This document shows positions 26,736 to 35,974 of a stretch of 64,000 nt of DNA, piece by piece. A program made the translations under genes and the position numbers. Under the pieces are notes generated by a model, which was not told the DNA's origin, made no database searches, and saw only the letters and a list, made by a program, of their open reading frames with translations. This stretch comes from Bifidobacterium asteroides (GTDB lineage: Bacteria > Actinomycetota > Actinomycetes > Actinomycetales > Bifidobacteriaceae), in assembly GCF_019469425.1 (NCBI RefSeq), contig NZ_CP048272.1:124001-188000 (forward strand), written 5' to 3'. Every line of letters starts with the position of its first letter. Position 1 is the first letter of the stretch.

Positions 26736-29534
26736 ATGACATCATCCGTGACATCTACAAATATCAAGAATCAGAACGCTGCGGCAGCAGGGGCTGACAT
26801 GCGTTTCGACGACACCGACTGGCACAGCTTGGAGACCTCGGCTGTGCTGGAGACCCTGCACACCGGGGACCAGGGTTTGGATACGCAGGAGAGCGCACGC
26901 CGACTGGAGCTCTTCGGGCCCAACAGCCTGGCCGAGGCCCAGGCCAAACCCCGTTGGAAGCTTTTCCTGGAGCAGTTTGCCGGCCCCCTGATTGCCGTCT
27001 TGATGGTCTGCGGCATCATCACCATTTTCCTGCAGCATTATGTGGATGCCGCGGCCATTTTCCTGGTTCTTTTTCTCAACGCCATCATCGGCTATGTGCA
27101 GGAGTCCAAGGCCGACAAGGCCGTGGAGGCCTTGACCACCCTGTCCACCCCCACTACACGGGTCGTGCGCCAGGGCCGGATGGAGCAGATTGATGCCGAC
27201 CAGCTGGTCCCGGGCGACCTGGTCCTCCTGGAGAGCGGCGACCGCATCCCCGCTGACCTGCGGTTGATCGAGGCCCTCCACCTGCGCATCGACGAGGCCA
27301 TGCTGACTGGCGAGAGCGAGGATGCCAAGAAGAATACGGACCCCGTGGATCGCGACGCAGCCCTGGGGGACAGGCGCTGCATGGCTTTCTCGGGCACCAT
27401 GGTCACCAGCGGCCGAGGCCGAGGGCTGGTGGTGGCCACCGGTTCCGACACCGAGCTGGGCGAAATCAACGATCTGGTCCATGTGTCCAAGGGCCGCACG
27501 CCCCTGCAGCGAATCATCCACCGCACCGAGGTGGGCATCGCTGTCGCCGTCATTCTGGTGGCCATCTTCGTCTTCATCGGCGGAGCCATTCTCAATGGCG
27601 ACGCTACTGGGGCCTTCCTTTCCGCAGTCTCCCTGGTGGTGGCCTCCATGCCTGAGGCCCTGCCCATCGTGCTGACCGTGGCCATGGCCTTGGGAGTTTC
27701 GAGGATGGCCGAATACCATGCCATCGTCCGCTCATTGCCGGCCGTTGAAACCCTGGGCTCCATCACCGTCATCGGCTCGGACAAGACCGGCACGCTGACC
27801 CAGAACCGCATGACCGTGGAACAGTTCACCCTGGGCGGCGGCCAGCCGATCCCCGTAGAGGGCATGGACTTAGGCGCAGCGGCCGTATCCGACGACGACC
27901 GTATGCGTGGTCTGTCCGCCCTTGCTCGGGCTGGGGCTCTGACCAACGAGGCCCACCGGCAGCCGAATGAACAAGGCGGCATCGAATACAGTGGCGACGC
28001 GGTCGATATGGCCATGGCCCGCCTGGCCGACCAGACCGGGGCTGTGACCACCGAAGACCTGGACGCTCCTATCGTCATGGAGACCCCCTACGAGCCGGAG
28101 CTGCTCCACTCCATGACCATCCGCCGCAGCCCGGACGGCACCCTGACCCAATACGTCAAGGGTGCCCCCGATGCGATCATGGCCATGAGCCGAACCATGC
28201 TGGACCCGGATGGCCAGGTCGTTCCCTTGGACACCCAGGCTGTCCACAAGTCCTACGAAGCAATGGGTTCCCAGGGGTTGCGGGTGATCGGCGTGGCCAG
28301 CAGGGTCCTCTCCTCTGACCAGGATCCCGCCTCCCGCCGTCGACCTGACGACCTGACCTTCCTGGGGCTTGAAGGCATGCTCGATCCGCCCCGATCCGGC
28401 GTGCGCGAGGCCATCGCCGAATGCGCCGGGGCCGGCATCCGCGTGGTCATGATTACCGGCGACCACCCGGTGACCGCAGCCGCCATAGGTCGTCGCCTGG
28501 GTCTGGAGCATACCGACCAGGCGTTGACCGGTAGCGAGATGCTGGAGATGAGCGACGAGGTCCTCCGGGCCCGTCTGCGTGAGACCTCCATCGCCGCCCG
28601 CGTCTCCCCCCAGGACAAGCTGCGCATTGTGGAGGCCCTGCAGGATGAGGGCCATGTGGTGGCTGTGACCGGCGACGGCGTCAATGACGCCCCAGCGCTG
28701 AAGGCTGCCTCGGTGGGCATCGCCATGGGCCGCTCCGGCACCGACGTGGCCCGGGAGGCCAGCGATGTGGTTCTGACCGACGACAACTTCGTCACCATCA
28801 CCCAGGCTGTGCGTCAGGGGAGGGTCATCTTCAAGGCCATCCGCGGGTCCGCCTACTTCCTCCTGTCCACGGCCGCAGCCGCCATGATCGCCGTGGGGGT
28901 CAATGTGATTGCCGAGGAGCCCCTGCTCTTCCTGCCCCTGCAGATGCTCTGGATCAACTTCGTGACCAACGGCGTCCAGGACATAGCCCTGGGATTCGAG
29001 CCGGGCAACGGGGACGAGCTGGAGTCGCCCCCGCGTTCGTCCGGAGAGGGCTTGCTCTCGCGAGTGCTTTGGGCACGGCTTGCCATCTGCGGGCTCTGGA
29101 TGGCCACTTGCATCCTGGTCCTGTTCCGCCTCAACATCAATGCAGGGATGGATCTGGCCCACGCCCGGACCATGGCCCTGACCTTATTGGTCCTCTTCAA
29201 CTTCTTCGTCGCCATGTCGGCCAGGTCTGAGAACAGGCTGATCGTCCAGCTCAACCCCTTGGACAACACCTTCCTCCTGGTGGCTTCGTTCGTGGCCCTG
29301 GGCATCCACGCGGGGGCCATGTATCTGGTTCCGGTTGCAAGCGTTCTGGGCATGGCTCCACTGAGTGCAAGCCAGTGGCTCATCTGCCTGGGGATTGGAC
29401 TGACGGTTCTGATCTTCAGCGAGGGGGACAAGATGGTTCGTGCCTTCCTAGCCAAGCGAGGCATCGACACGTCCGGGCGGCCCAAGGCCCATCTGCACCA
29501 TGTGCGTCGCCGTATCGCAGGCATGATCAACTGA
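26736..29534 (+). CDS. P2-type cation ATPase (Ca2+-ATPase / PacL-like)
   Basis: Ion pump of 932 residues. Seen: cation-ATPase N-terminal domain (LETSAVLETLHTG, then ESARRLELFGPN), actuator motif LTGES near 192, the membrane motif PEALP in M4, DKTGTLT (Asp349), KGAPD in the nucleotide domain, MITGDHPVTA, and VTGDGVNDAPALK. Six C-terminal TM segments close the protein. The spacing and PEALP fit Ca2+/Mn2+ or Na+ pumps of the PacL/PMR1 class; the ion is not decided. The mRNA leader is long. A basic tail ends near RRRIAGMIN. Confidence 0.93.
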   Translation: MTSSVTSTNIKNQNAAAAGADMRFDDTDWHSLETSAVLETLHTGDQGLDTQESARRLELFGPNSLAEAQAKPRWKLFLEQFAGPLIAVLMVCGIITIFLQHYVDAAAIFLVLFLNAIIGYVQESKADKAVEALTTLSTPTTRVVRQGRMEQIDADQLVPGDLVLLESGDRIPADLRLIEALHLRIDEAMLTGESEDAKKNTDPVDRDAALGDRRCMAFSGTMVTSGRGRGLVVATGSDTELGEINDLVHVSKGRTPLQRIIHRTEVGIAVAVILVAIFVFIGGAILNGDATGAFLSAVSLVVASMPEALPIVLTVAMALGVSRMAEYHAIVRSLPAVETLGSITVIGSDKTGTLTQNRMTVEQFTLGGGQPIPVEGMDLGAAAVSDDDRMRGLSALARAGALTNEAHRQPNEQGGIEYSGDAVDMAMARLADQTGAVTTEDLDAPIVMETPYEPELLHSMTIRRSPDGTLTQYVKGAPDAIMAMSRTMLDPDGQVVPLDTQAVHKSYEAMGSQGLRVIGVASRVLSSDQDPASRRRPDDLTFLGLEGMLDPPRSGVREAIAECAGAGIRVVMITGDHPVTAAAIGRRLGLEHTDQALTGSEMLEMSDEVLRARLRETSIAARVSPQDKLRIVEALQDEGHVVAVTGDGVNDAPALKAASVGIAMGRSGTDVAREASDVVLTDDNFVTITQAVRQGRVIFKAIRGSAYFLLSTAAAAMIAVGVNVIAEEPLLFLPLQMLWINFVTNGVQDIALGFEPGNGDELESPPRSSGEGLLSRVLWARLAICGLWMATCILVLFRLNINAGMDLAHARTMALTLLVLFNFFVAMSARSENRLIVQLNPLDNTFLLVASFVALGIHAGAMYLVPVASVLGMAPLSASQWLICLGIGLTVLIFSEGDKMVRAFLAKRGIDTSGRPKAHLHHVRRRIAGMIN

Positions 29535-29569
29535 ACTGACCTGTCGGGCTGGACTGCCAGACTGAACCC

Positions 29570-30022
29570 GTGCAAGAACAGTGGAAGGCGCCCATGGAGG
29601 AGGCCCTGCGGCTGGCCGGCTTGGCTGGAGACCGTGGGGACGTGCCCGTGGGCGCTCTGGTCTTGGATGCCTCGGACCGCGTCATCGGCCGGGGCTTCAA
29701 CCAGCGGCAGGCCCTGGGCCGTCCCCTGGCTCATGCCGAGATGGAGGCCATCGGGAAATCCGACGTGGGCTGGGATCTGGCCGGGTGCACCATGATCGTG
29801 ACCCTGGAGCCCTGCCCCATGTGTGCAGGGGCGCTGATGGCTTGTCATTTCAGCAGGGTGGTTTTCGGAGCCTGGGATCCCAAGATGGGAGCCTGCGGGT
29901 CGGTCTGGGATCTGCCCCGTGACCCGCACACCGGAACAAAGGCCGAGGTGCTGGGTGGTGTGTGCGAACAGGCGTGTGCCAGGATTCTTGCCGATTTCTT
30001 TGCACGGCACCGCCAGGGCTGA
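29570..30022 (+). CDS. tadA: tRNA-specific adenosine deaminase
   Basis: Deaminates A34 to inosine in tRNA-Arg(ACG). 150 residues with the zinc/catalytic motif HAE (His55, Glu57) and LEPCPMCAG (Cys82, Cys85). GACGSVWDLPRD and the terminal helix also fit TadA. Start is GTG 29570. It lies 35 bp after the P2 ATPase gene on the same strand and converges on a TauE-like gene 8 bp away. Confidence 0.95.
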   Translation: MQEQWKAPMEEALRLAGLAGDRGDVPVGALVLDASDRVIGRGFNQRQALGRPLAHAEMEAIGKSDVGWDLAGCTMIVTLEPCPMCAGALMACHFSRVVFGAWDPKMGACGSVWDLPRDPHTGTKAEVLGGVCEQACARILADFFARHRQG

Positions 30023-30038
30023 GCCTGTTTTTAGCGGT
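30006..30038. terminator. Probable bidirectional terminator between tadA and the TauE-like gene
   Basis: Hairpin elements CAGG...CCTG followed by TTTTTAG (30027-30033), nested in a larger GCACCGC / GCGGTG repeat. It overlaps the 3' ends of both genes. Confidence 0.5.
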
Positions 30039-30828
30039 GGTTGTGATTGGCCATGTACTGCTGGAAGACCGGGGTAACCTGGAGGGCCGCCCAGATGCAA
30101 CGCAGGACGATCAGGCAGAGGTAGGCGGCGAACAGATTGGCGCCCACTCGCGCGCTGACCCCCGAGGCCGCCCAGGTGCCCACAGGTGTGGTCAGAGCGG
30201 CCACGATTCCCAGAAGCAGCCCCTGACCGGCGTGGACCAGGTGGTGCCGCAGGTTGGTGAACGTTCCCGACAATGAACTGGGCAGGATGGCCAGCAGGGA
30301 GGTTCCCCTGGCGATCAGGTCGCTGGCGCCCAGCAGAGCCAGGGCGGGCACCGCGATGGCTCCGCCGCCGACACCCAGCAACCCTGACAGGGTTCCGATC
30401 AGGACGCCGACCAGCAGAATGATCAAGGCCATCACTGGGCTCAGCTGGATGCTGCTCTCCCTTGAGGGCGTGGACAGCAGCTGCTGGGCAATGACTGCCA
30501 TGAGGAAGCCCACGTAGAGCCATCTGAGGATCACCTCAGGAAGCCGGTCCAGCAGCCAGGTGCCGACCTGCGCCCCAATGACCGTGCCCACGGCCAGCAA
30601 CAGAGCCGCCAGCCAGTCCACATGCCCGCTCAGGGCGTAAGAGGCCACCCCGGCCAGCGACATGGGGATCATGGAGGCCAGCGACGTGGCAGAGGCCTGC
30701 CGTTGCTGCAGTCCGGTCCATACCAGGGCAGGCACTATGATCGATCCGCCGCCGATGCCGAACATCCCCGACAGGAATCCGCTGATCACGCCCACCAGGA
30801 CCAGGATGGCCAGGGTCCGCCGGTCCAT
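30031..30828 (-). CDS. TauE/SafE-family membrane permease
   Basis: 265 residues, almost entirely hydrophobic, about eight TM helices in two repeats that each carry a GIGGG/GVGGG motif (GMFGIGGGSIIVPAL and GLLGVGGGAIAVPAL). This is the TauE/SafE fold, proposed to export sulfite, sulfoacetate or related anions. Start 30828 (MDRRTLAIL) chosen for its AGAGGAG-type Shine-Dalgarno; ATG 30858 adds ten residues. Substrate cannot be read from the sequence. Confidence 0.9.
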   Translation of the reverse strand: MDRRTLAILVLVGVISGFLSGMFGIGGGSIIVPALVWTGLQQRQASATSLASMIPMSLAGVASYALSGHVDWLAALLLAVGTVIGAQVGTWLLDRLPEVILRWLYVGFLMAVIAQQLLSTPSRESSIQLSPVMALIILLVGVLIGTLSGLLGVGGGAIAVPALALLGASDLIARGTSLLAILPSSLSGTFTNLRHHLVHAGQGLLLGIVAALTTPVGTWAASGVSARVGANLFAAYLCLIVLRCIWAALQVTPVFQQYMANHNHR

Positions 30829-31102
30829 CCCTCCGGCTCCTCTCTGCTCTCTTTGCATGGGTTCTAGCCTATGCCGGTGTTTTTGCCGGGATGGCTGGAT
30901 GTCCGCTTATGCTCCTATCGGCGTCGATTAGGCGTGGCGAGGCTTTCCACGCTGCAGGAATCCACGCATGCTCCAGTCCTTATGTCCACTATGCGAACGT
31001 TGTCCTGGTCCCCTTCTGCCGTCCCGGCATACTGCTTGGTATCCCTCGGGCCGGTCCCCGAAGGTGCGTCGCCTAGTCAGGAAAAGAAGAGGGTGTATTT
31101 CG

Positions 31103-32077
31103 ATGCGATATACGGTCATCGGTGCCGGAGCCATGGGCTATCGTCTGGGTGTGCTGCTGCAGGAGCAGGCCGGCCTGCAGGTGGATTTCGTGGATACCTG
31201 GATGCCCAATATTGACAAGGCTCACGACCAAGGAGGCGTCTATGTCTCCCGCGATCATGAGAATCGGCATTTGGTGTCCGTTAATATTTACACCCCTGAG
31301 GACTACAAGGGCGACCCCGACGTCTGGATCGTCATGCTCAAGCAGATGCAGCTGGAGGCCGTCCTGGAGCGTTGCGCACCGCTCTTCCGCGACCATCAGG
31401 TGGTCGTCTCGGCCATGAACGGCTGGGGTCACTTCGACAAGCTGCTCAAGTACTTCCCCCAGGAGCGGATCTATGGTGGCACGGCCATGATCGGCACGGT
31501 CCTCAATGGGCCCGGCGACGTGGATTTCATAGGCAAGTCCGGGGCCGGCTCCCTGCACCTGTGCGCCATGACCGAGCAGACCACCGACCTGGAGCGCAGG
31601 ATGGCCGAGGACTTCAAGGCCGCCAACCTCAACCCCATCCTGACGGAAAACTTCGAGGGCACCTGCCTGGCCAAGATCATCTTCAACTCGGTGGTCAACA
31701 CCATCTGCACCATGTATCAGATCACCATGGGCCAGTTCGTCTCCTACCCGGGCGCCAAGGATATGTCCCGCCAGCTGATTGACGAGGCCTATGACGCCTG
31801 CGAGAGGGCTGGCAAGCAGCTGATCCAGACCCGTCAGGAGACACTGGACGAGGTGGACTATGTCAGTCGGGTGAGCAACCCGCTTCACTACCCCTCCATG
31901 TATCAGGACATGTCCAAGGGCCGCCCGACCGAGGTGGACTACATCAACGGCTACCTGGCGCGCCTGGGCCGTGAGCATGACTATGTCTGCCGGACTCAGG
32001 AGTTCCTGACCCACGGTGTCCACCTGGCCGAGCTGGCCTTCCGTGTTCACCACGAAGAGCAGGTCGGCCAGAGCTGA
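31103..32077 (+). CDS. 2-dehydropantoate 2-reductase family oxidoreductase (PanE/ApbA-like)
   Basis: NADPH-dependent ketoacid reductase of 324 residues. The Rossmann motif VIGAGAMG is at 5-12, then KQMQLEAV and a C-terminal helical domain with ILTENFEGTCLAKIIFNSVVN, SNPLHYPSMYQDMSKGRPTEVDYINGY. The SMxQD and TEVDYINGY motifs are strong for ketopantoate reductases. Whether it serves pantothenate synthesis or another 2-ketoacid is open, since no other pan genes are nearby. Start chosen at 31103, behind aagaagaggg. Confidence 0.88.
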   Translation: MRYTVIGAGAMGYRLGVLLQEQAGLQVDFVDTWMPNIDKAHDQGGVYVSRDHENRHLVSVNIYTPEDYKGDPDVWIVMLKQMQLEAVLERCAPLFRDHQVVVSAMNGWGHFDKLLKYFPQERIYGGTAMIGTVLNGPGDVDFIGKSGAGSLHLCAMTEQTTDLERRMAEDFKAANLNPILTENFEGTCLAKIIFNSVVNTICTMYQITMGQFVSYPGAKDMSRQLIDEAYDACERAGKQLIQTRQETLDEVDYVSRVSNPLHYPSMYQDMSKGRPTEVDYINGYLARLGREHDYVCRTQEFLTHGVHLAELAFRVHHEEQVGQS

Positions 32078-32106
32078 TGCAAACAGCTGCTGAGCGGATT
32101 TCCATG

Positions 32107-32126
32107 AATTACTTTCCTAAGTAAGA
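32107..32126. promoter_or_regulatory. Operator candidate upstream of the alpha-galactosidase gene
   Basis: Inverted repeat TTACTT-TCCT-AAGTAA (32109-32124). The 14-mer AATTACTTTC(C/T)TAA at 32107-32120 recurs at 35855-35868, before the sugar ABC operon, differing at one base. Both flank genes of the same ROK-regulated locus. Confidence 0.55.
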
Positions 32127-32226
32127 AAAACACGCCCTTCCAGACAAGTTAGCCGCGGGTTCTTAGCATGGAGCCTGATTCATCAGCCTCGGCGACCGGC
32201 ATCGCCGGGCTTATAGCGGAGGTGTC

Positions 32227-34479
32227 ATGGAGGTTCATCGCGGCGGCCCGAGGATGGGGTCTTATCAGAGCAAATCGAATCTGGGGGTTCCCCTCAGGTT
32301 GGTTTACATGGAGCAGTCCGAGCTGTCCCTTGCTGCCCTTTTCCCGGGGAGGGGTCTGCCGCGAATAGTTCACTGGGGCGATCCAGTGGCCGATCCGCAG
32401 GCCCTTCTGGGAACCTATGACGCTCTGGCCCCGCAGCGGGTCTCAGGAGGACTGGACCTGACGGCCTGGCCCAGCATCCTTCCGACCCAGTCTGAGGCTT
32501 GGACCGGACAGCGCCGACTGCGCATCTGCCGCAGCGGTGTTGAGGTCTTTTGCCGCTTCCAGGTGGAGTCAGTCGATTTGGGCGCAGCCCAGGTCCGCCC
32601 TGACGGCTCCGCCGTTCCGACGCTGAGAGTTCAGGTATGCGACCGGGACCAGGGCGTGGGGCTGACTTGGCAGTGCCAAGTGCTTTCGTCCGGTCTAGTC
32701 AGGCAGCGTGCGGACTTGTTCAACCTGGATAAGGTCAGAGAGCTGGATGTCAACGGCTTGGAGCTGGCTTTCCCCTTGCCGGCCGAGGCAAGCGAGATTC
32801 TGACCACCACCGGTCACCACCTGCGCGAGCGCAGCCCGCAACGCCAGCCATTGACCGTAGGCCGTCTGGAGCGTTCAAGCTTGGTGGGCCGGCCGGATTT
32901 TGATTCCTCCCTGGTCATGTGCGCGGGTCGACCCGGGTTCGGATTCGAGCATGATGAGGTATGCATGGTCCACTTGGGTTGGAGCGGCAATGGTCTGCTC
33001 AGCGCCGAGCGGATTCCTTCAGCTCCCGCATTGCTGGGCGGCGGCGAGATTCTGATGGCGGGAGAAATCGCGCTTCCTCCTGCTGATGGCCATTCCGGCC
33101 AGCCAGCGTATTCCACGCCCTGGCTCTATGGTTCCCGGGGCAAAGGGTTGGACCAGGCGGCCAATAGGTATCATGCTTTCCTGCGATCCCTGCATCCCGG
33201 GTTGGCCTCACATCCCAGGCCTGTCACTCTGAACACCTGGGAGGCGGTCTACTTCGACCAGTCCTATGACAAGCTGGCTGCCCTGGCCGAACAGGCCGCC
33301 CGTATAGGTGTGGAGCGTTTTGTCGTTGATGATGGCTGGTTCCAGGGCAGGCGTTCGGATGAGGCCGGACTGGGGGACTGGTCCATCGATCGGCAGGTAT
33401 GGCCCGAAGGGCCTAAGAGCCTGGAGGCTCTGGCTGCCAAGGTGCATCAGCTGGGAATGGAATTCGGCCTCTGGTTCGAACCCGAAATGATCAGTCCAGA
33501 CTCAAACGTCTTTCGCGCACATCCTGACTGGGTCATGTCCCCGGGGCCTTCCCGGCTGCCTGTCGAAGGCCGCAACCAGCAGGTCATGGATCTGACCAAT
33601 CCCGATGCCTATGGCTATGTGTTCGATGCCATGGACTCGCTCATTGCGCTTATGAGCATCGACTACATCAAATGGGATCACAATCGTTACGTGACCGAAG
33701 CCTGCTCGCCCCGGTCGGGACGTCCTGCCATGCATGCGCAGACCGAGGCGGTCTATAGAATCATGCGCGACCTGAAAACCAGGCATCCTGGCTTGGAGAT
33801 TGAATCCTGCGCTTCGGGGGGCGCACGCATCGATCTGGGCGTATTGGAATATGCTGACAGGGTCTGGGTCTCGGACTGCGTGGATCCGGTCGAGCGGGCT
33901 GACATCCAGCGCTACACATCCTTACTGCTGCCGCCGGAGATGATGGGTGAGCATGTGGGCGATTCCCCGGCCCATTCCACCGGCCGTGCCAGCTCGCTCG
34001 GTCTGCGTGCGGCCATGGCTTTCTTCGGCCATATGGGCGTGGAATGGAACCTGCTTGCCGTGCCCCAGGATCAGCTGGATGAGCTGGGGCGTTGGATTGA
34101 TCTTTATAAGCAGTGGCGGCATATGCTGCACACCGGTCGTGTAGTGCATGGCGACGCACCCGACCCGGCAGTCCGCTTGGATGGAGTAGTCTCTGCTGGC
34201 GGCTCGCAGGCGCTCTACCGCTTCACCCAGTTGACCTCTTCGGTCAATTACCCTCCGCAGCCCTTGGCGCTTCCCGGTTTGGATCCCAAGGCTGATTACA
34301 AGATCAGACCCTTGGGTGTCTGCTGTGACCTGGATCGGATCGGCAACGGACAGAGCCCTCTGGCCTGGTGGCGTTCCCAAGGCGTGGTCCTTCCGGGCGC
34401 GGTCTTGGGCGCTCAGGGAATCCGGCCACCGGTCATTCACCCGGCGGAGGCAGTGATTTTTGAAGCGAGCCGTATCTGA
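32227..34479 (+). CDS. GH36 alpha-galactosidase
   Basis: Hydrolyses alpha-1,6-galactosides such as raffinose and melibiose. 750 residues: a beta-sandwich N-terminal domain (to ~310), a (beta/alpha)8 domain with DDGWFQGRRSD, WFEPEMI, the nucleophile Asp484 in YIKWDHNR, and the acid/base Asp550 in VWVSDCVDPVER, then a C-terminal beta domain. No signal peptide, so intracellular. The start ATG 32227 is behind GGAGGT. Faces the ROK regulator gene, converging 22 bp away, and is preceded by a shared operator motif. Substrate range is inferred from family. Confidence 0.94.
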   Translation: MEVHRGGPRMGSYQSKSNLGVPLRLVYMEQSELSLAALFPGRGLPRIVHWGDPVADPQALLGTYDALAPQRVSGGLDLTAWPSILPTQSEAWTGQRRLRICRSGVEVFCRFQVESVDLGAAQVRPDGSAVPTLRVQVCDRDQGVGLTWQCQVLSSGLVRQRADLFNLDKVRELDVNGLELAFPLPAEASEILTTTGHHLRERSPQRQPLTVGRLERSSLVGRPDFDSSLVMCAGRPGFGFEHDEVCMVHLGWSGNGLLSAERIPSAPALLGGGEILMAGEIALPPADGHSGQPAYSTPWLYGSRGKGLDQAANRYHAFLRSLHPGLASHPRPVTLNTWEAVYFDQSYDKLAALAEQAARIGVERFVVDDGWFQGRRSDEAGLGDWSIDRQVWPEGPKSLEALAAKVHQLGMEFGLWFEPEMISPDSNVFRAHPDWVMSPGPSRLPVEGRNQQVMDLTNPDAYGYVFDAMDSLIALMSIDYIKWDHNRYVTEACSPRSGRPAMHAQTEAVYRIMRDLKTRHPGLEIESCASGGARIDLGVLEYADRVWVSDCVDPVERADIQRYTSLLLPPEMMGEHVGDSPAHSTGRASSLGLRAAMAFFGHMGVEWNLLAVPQDQLDELGRWIDLYKQWRHMLHTGRVVHGDAPDPAVRLDGVVSAGGSQALYRFTQLTSSVNYPPQPLALPGLDPKADYKIRPLGVCCDLDRIGNGQSPLAWWRSQGVVLPGAVLGAQGIRPPVIHPAEAVIFEASRI

Positions 34480-34501
34480 ATCCGTCCAGTCGTTTCCTCG
34501 T

Positions 34502-35785
34502 TCATTCGGGCTTATCGGCCTCTCCGGGGCCCTGCAGGTACCGGGCAATTGCTCTGGCCGCCGGTGCTTGGGCCCAGCGGAGCCAGTCGCCGTCAATGAT
34601 TTTCACGGGAACCTCGACCATCTGGCTGTGGCGGAATGATGCTGTGCCCTTGCGTACGGATTCGACGCACCTTTTCATCAAATAGGAAGTCTCCCCGCCA
34701 ACCAGAACCTTGTCAGGCAGGGCCACGTTGGCCACCAGAGCGATCAGCACCCCTAGCCGATAACCGGTCAGATTGAGCAGGGTCTCCGCCTGTGGCATGT
34801 CCTCCTCCAGGTCTTTGACCAACTCGTCAAGGCTGGCAGCCTGCCCGATGGCATGCGAGTACTGCTCAGCCAGGGAGCCTGTAGTCAGGCACTGGGCGCA
34901 GCCACGATGACCCAGATAGCAGACCGGTCCGTCCGGATCCACCAGCTGATGGCCAATCAGCCCAAAACCCTCATCCGGTGAGGAGACAGGCATGCCGTGC
35001 TCGCTCAGGGCATAGCCGATGCCGGATCCCATGGTGATCAGAGCGAAACGATCCAGCCCGATGCCCTCGCCGAACCATCCTTCGTACAGGGCCAGAGCAT
35101 CGAGATCGTTGAAGACCAGACAAGGCAGATCACATGTATTCTCCATCTGGGTGGCAAGATCAATGGGTTCGCTCCAGTGCAGGAAGGGGGCGTAGGTGAC
35201 GATCCTGTCTCCCTCCGCCCGACCCCCAAGGGAGATGGCAAGGCCGGAGGGGCTGGGCAGCCCGGCCTGGCTGATCTCGCGCATGCATTCCTGGGCAAGG
35301 TCTGACAGCATCCTTACGACCTGGCCTGGGCTTCGCTGTCGAATGTGATGACTGTGGGGCTGGCCGACGGGTCGGCAGGCCAGGTCCGTCGCCGTGGCCA
35401 GCGCGGTGCCGCCGTGAAGATTGATGCCGATGAAGGTCTTGGCTTCCCGGCGGATGATCAGAGCCTGCTGCGGTCTGCCTACGCTATTGGAGCTATGATT
35501 GCCGTCATCCTGTCTTCCTGGGTCTTTCTTTGCCTGCGGCAGTGTGCCTGCCTCTCTGATGACCCCGCGGTGGGTTAGATCGTTGGTGATGCGCGATACG
35601 GCACCCTGGGTCAGGTTGAATCGCCGTGCCAGAGCTACTCTGGAGATCGGGCCGTGCTGGAGGATCTCAACGGCGATGCGGTGGGTATATTGGGAGGCCG
35701 TGAACCAGGCTGGGAACGGCCGTGCTTCTCCTAGGCGGTAATCGTTCTCGTGATGGTTTGAGCTCTGGTTGTCTCTGTCGGCCAC
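34502..35785 (-). CDS. ROK-family transcriptional regulator of the galactoside/glucoside locus
   Basis: 427 residues. N-terminal MarR/ROK-type HTH (ISRVALARRFNLTQGAVSRITNDLTHRG), then a sugar-kinase-like domain (SLGGRAEGDRIV, NDLDALALYEGWFGEG, TMGSGIGYALSEHG) and a degenerate zinc motif (CYLGHRGCAQC). GTG start behind AAGGAGG. It is flanked by the alpha-galactosidase and, divergently, by the ABC importer, and sites with a shared motif precede both. It most likely represses the locus and is released by a sugar or sugar-phosphate. Compared with the other ROK regulator here the kinase residues are less conserved. Confidence 0.88.
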   Translation of the reverse strand: MADRDNQSSNHHENDYRLGEARPFPAWFTASQYTHRIAVEILQHGPISRVALARRFNLTQGAVSRITNDLTHRGVIREAGTLPQAKKDPGRQDDGNHSSNSVGRPQQALIIRREAKTFIGINLHGGTALATATDLACRPVGQPHSHHIRQRSPGQVVRMLSDLAQECMREISQAGLPSPSGLAISLGGRAEGDRIVTYAPFLHWSEPIDLATQMENTCDLPCLVFNDLDALALYEGWFGEGIGLDRFALITMGSGIGYALSEHGMPVSSPDEGFGLIGHQLVDPDGPVCYLGHRGCAQCLTTGSLAEQYSHAIGQAASLDELVKDLEEDMPQAETLLNLTGYRLGVLIALVANVALPDKVLVGGETSYLMKRCVESVRKGTASFRHSQMVEVPVKIIDGDWLRWAQAPAARAIARYLQGPGEADKPE

Positions 35786-35854
35786 GGTGCCTCCTTACGG
35801 AAAATTGGTCCGACCTGATTGCGGACAAACCCCATGCACTGAACAGCATATCTT

Positions 35855-35875
35855 AATTACTTTCTTAACGAAAGG
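35855..35875. promoter_or_regulatory. Operator candidate upstream of the sugar ABC operon
   Basis: CTTTC-TTAAC-GAAAG (35860-35874) is a perfect inverted repeat and overlaps AATTACTTTCTTAA, the 14-mer shared with 32107-32120. It lies between the divergent ROK regulator and ABC genes. Confidence 0.55.
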
Positions 35876-35974
35876 AACTCGCCGGGGCTGGGAATGAAAT
35901 ATCCCTGTCTCCTATGCTGGTCCGCAGAATCATCTAGGTCATTGTTGCCCGTGCGGATGGTAAAGGAGCCAAAT

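Noticed and set aside
26491-26739. 82-residue ORF before the P2 ATPase
   Set aside because: Low-quality composition and overlaps the ATPase start; probably chance.
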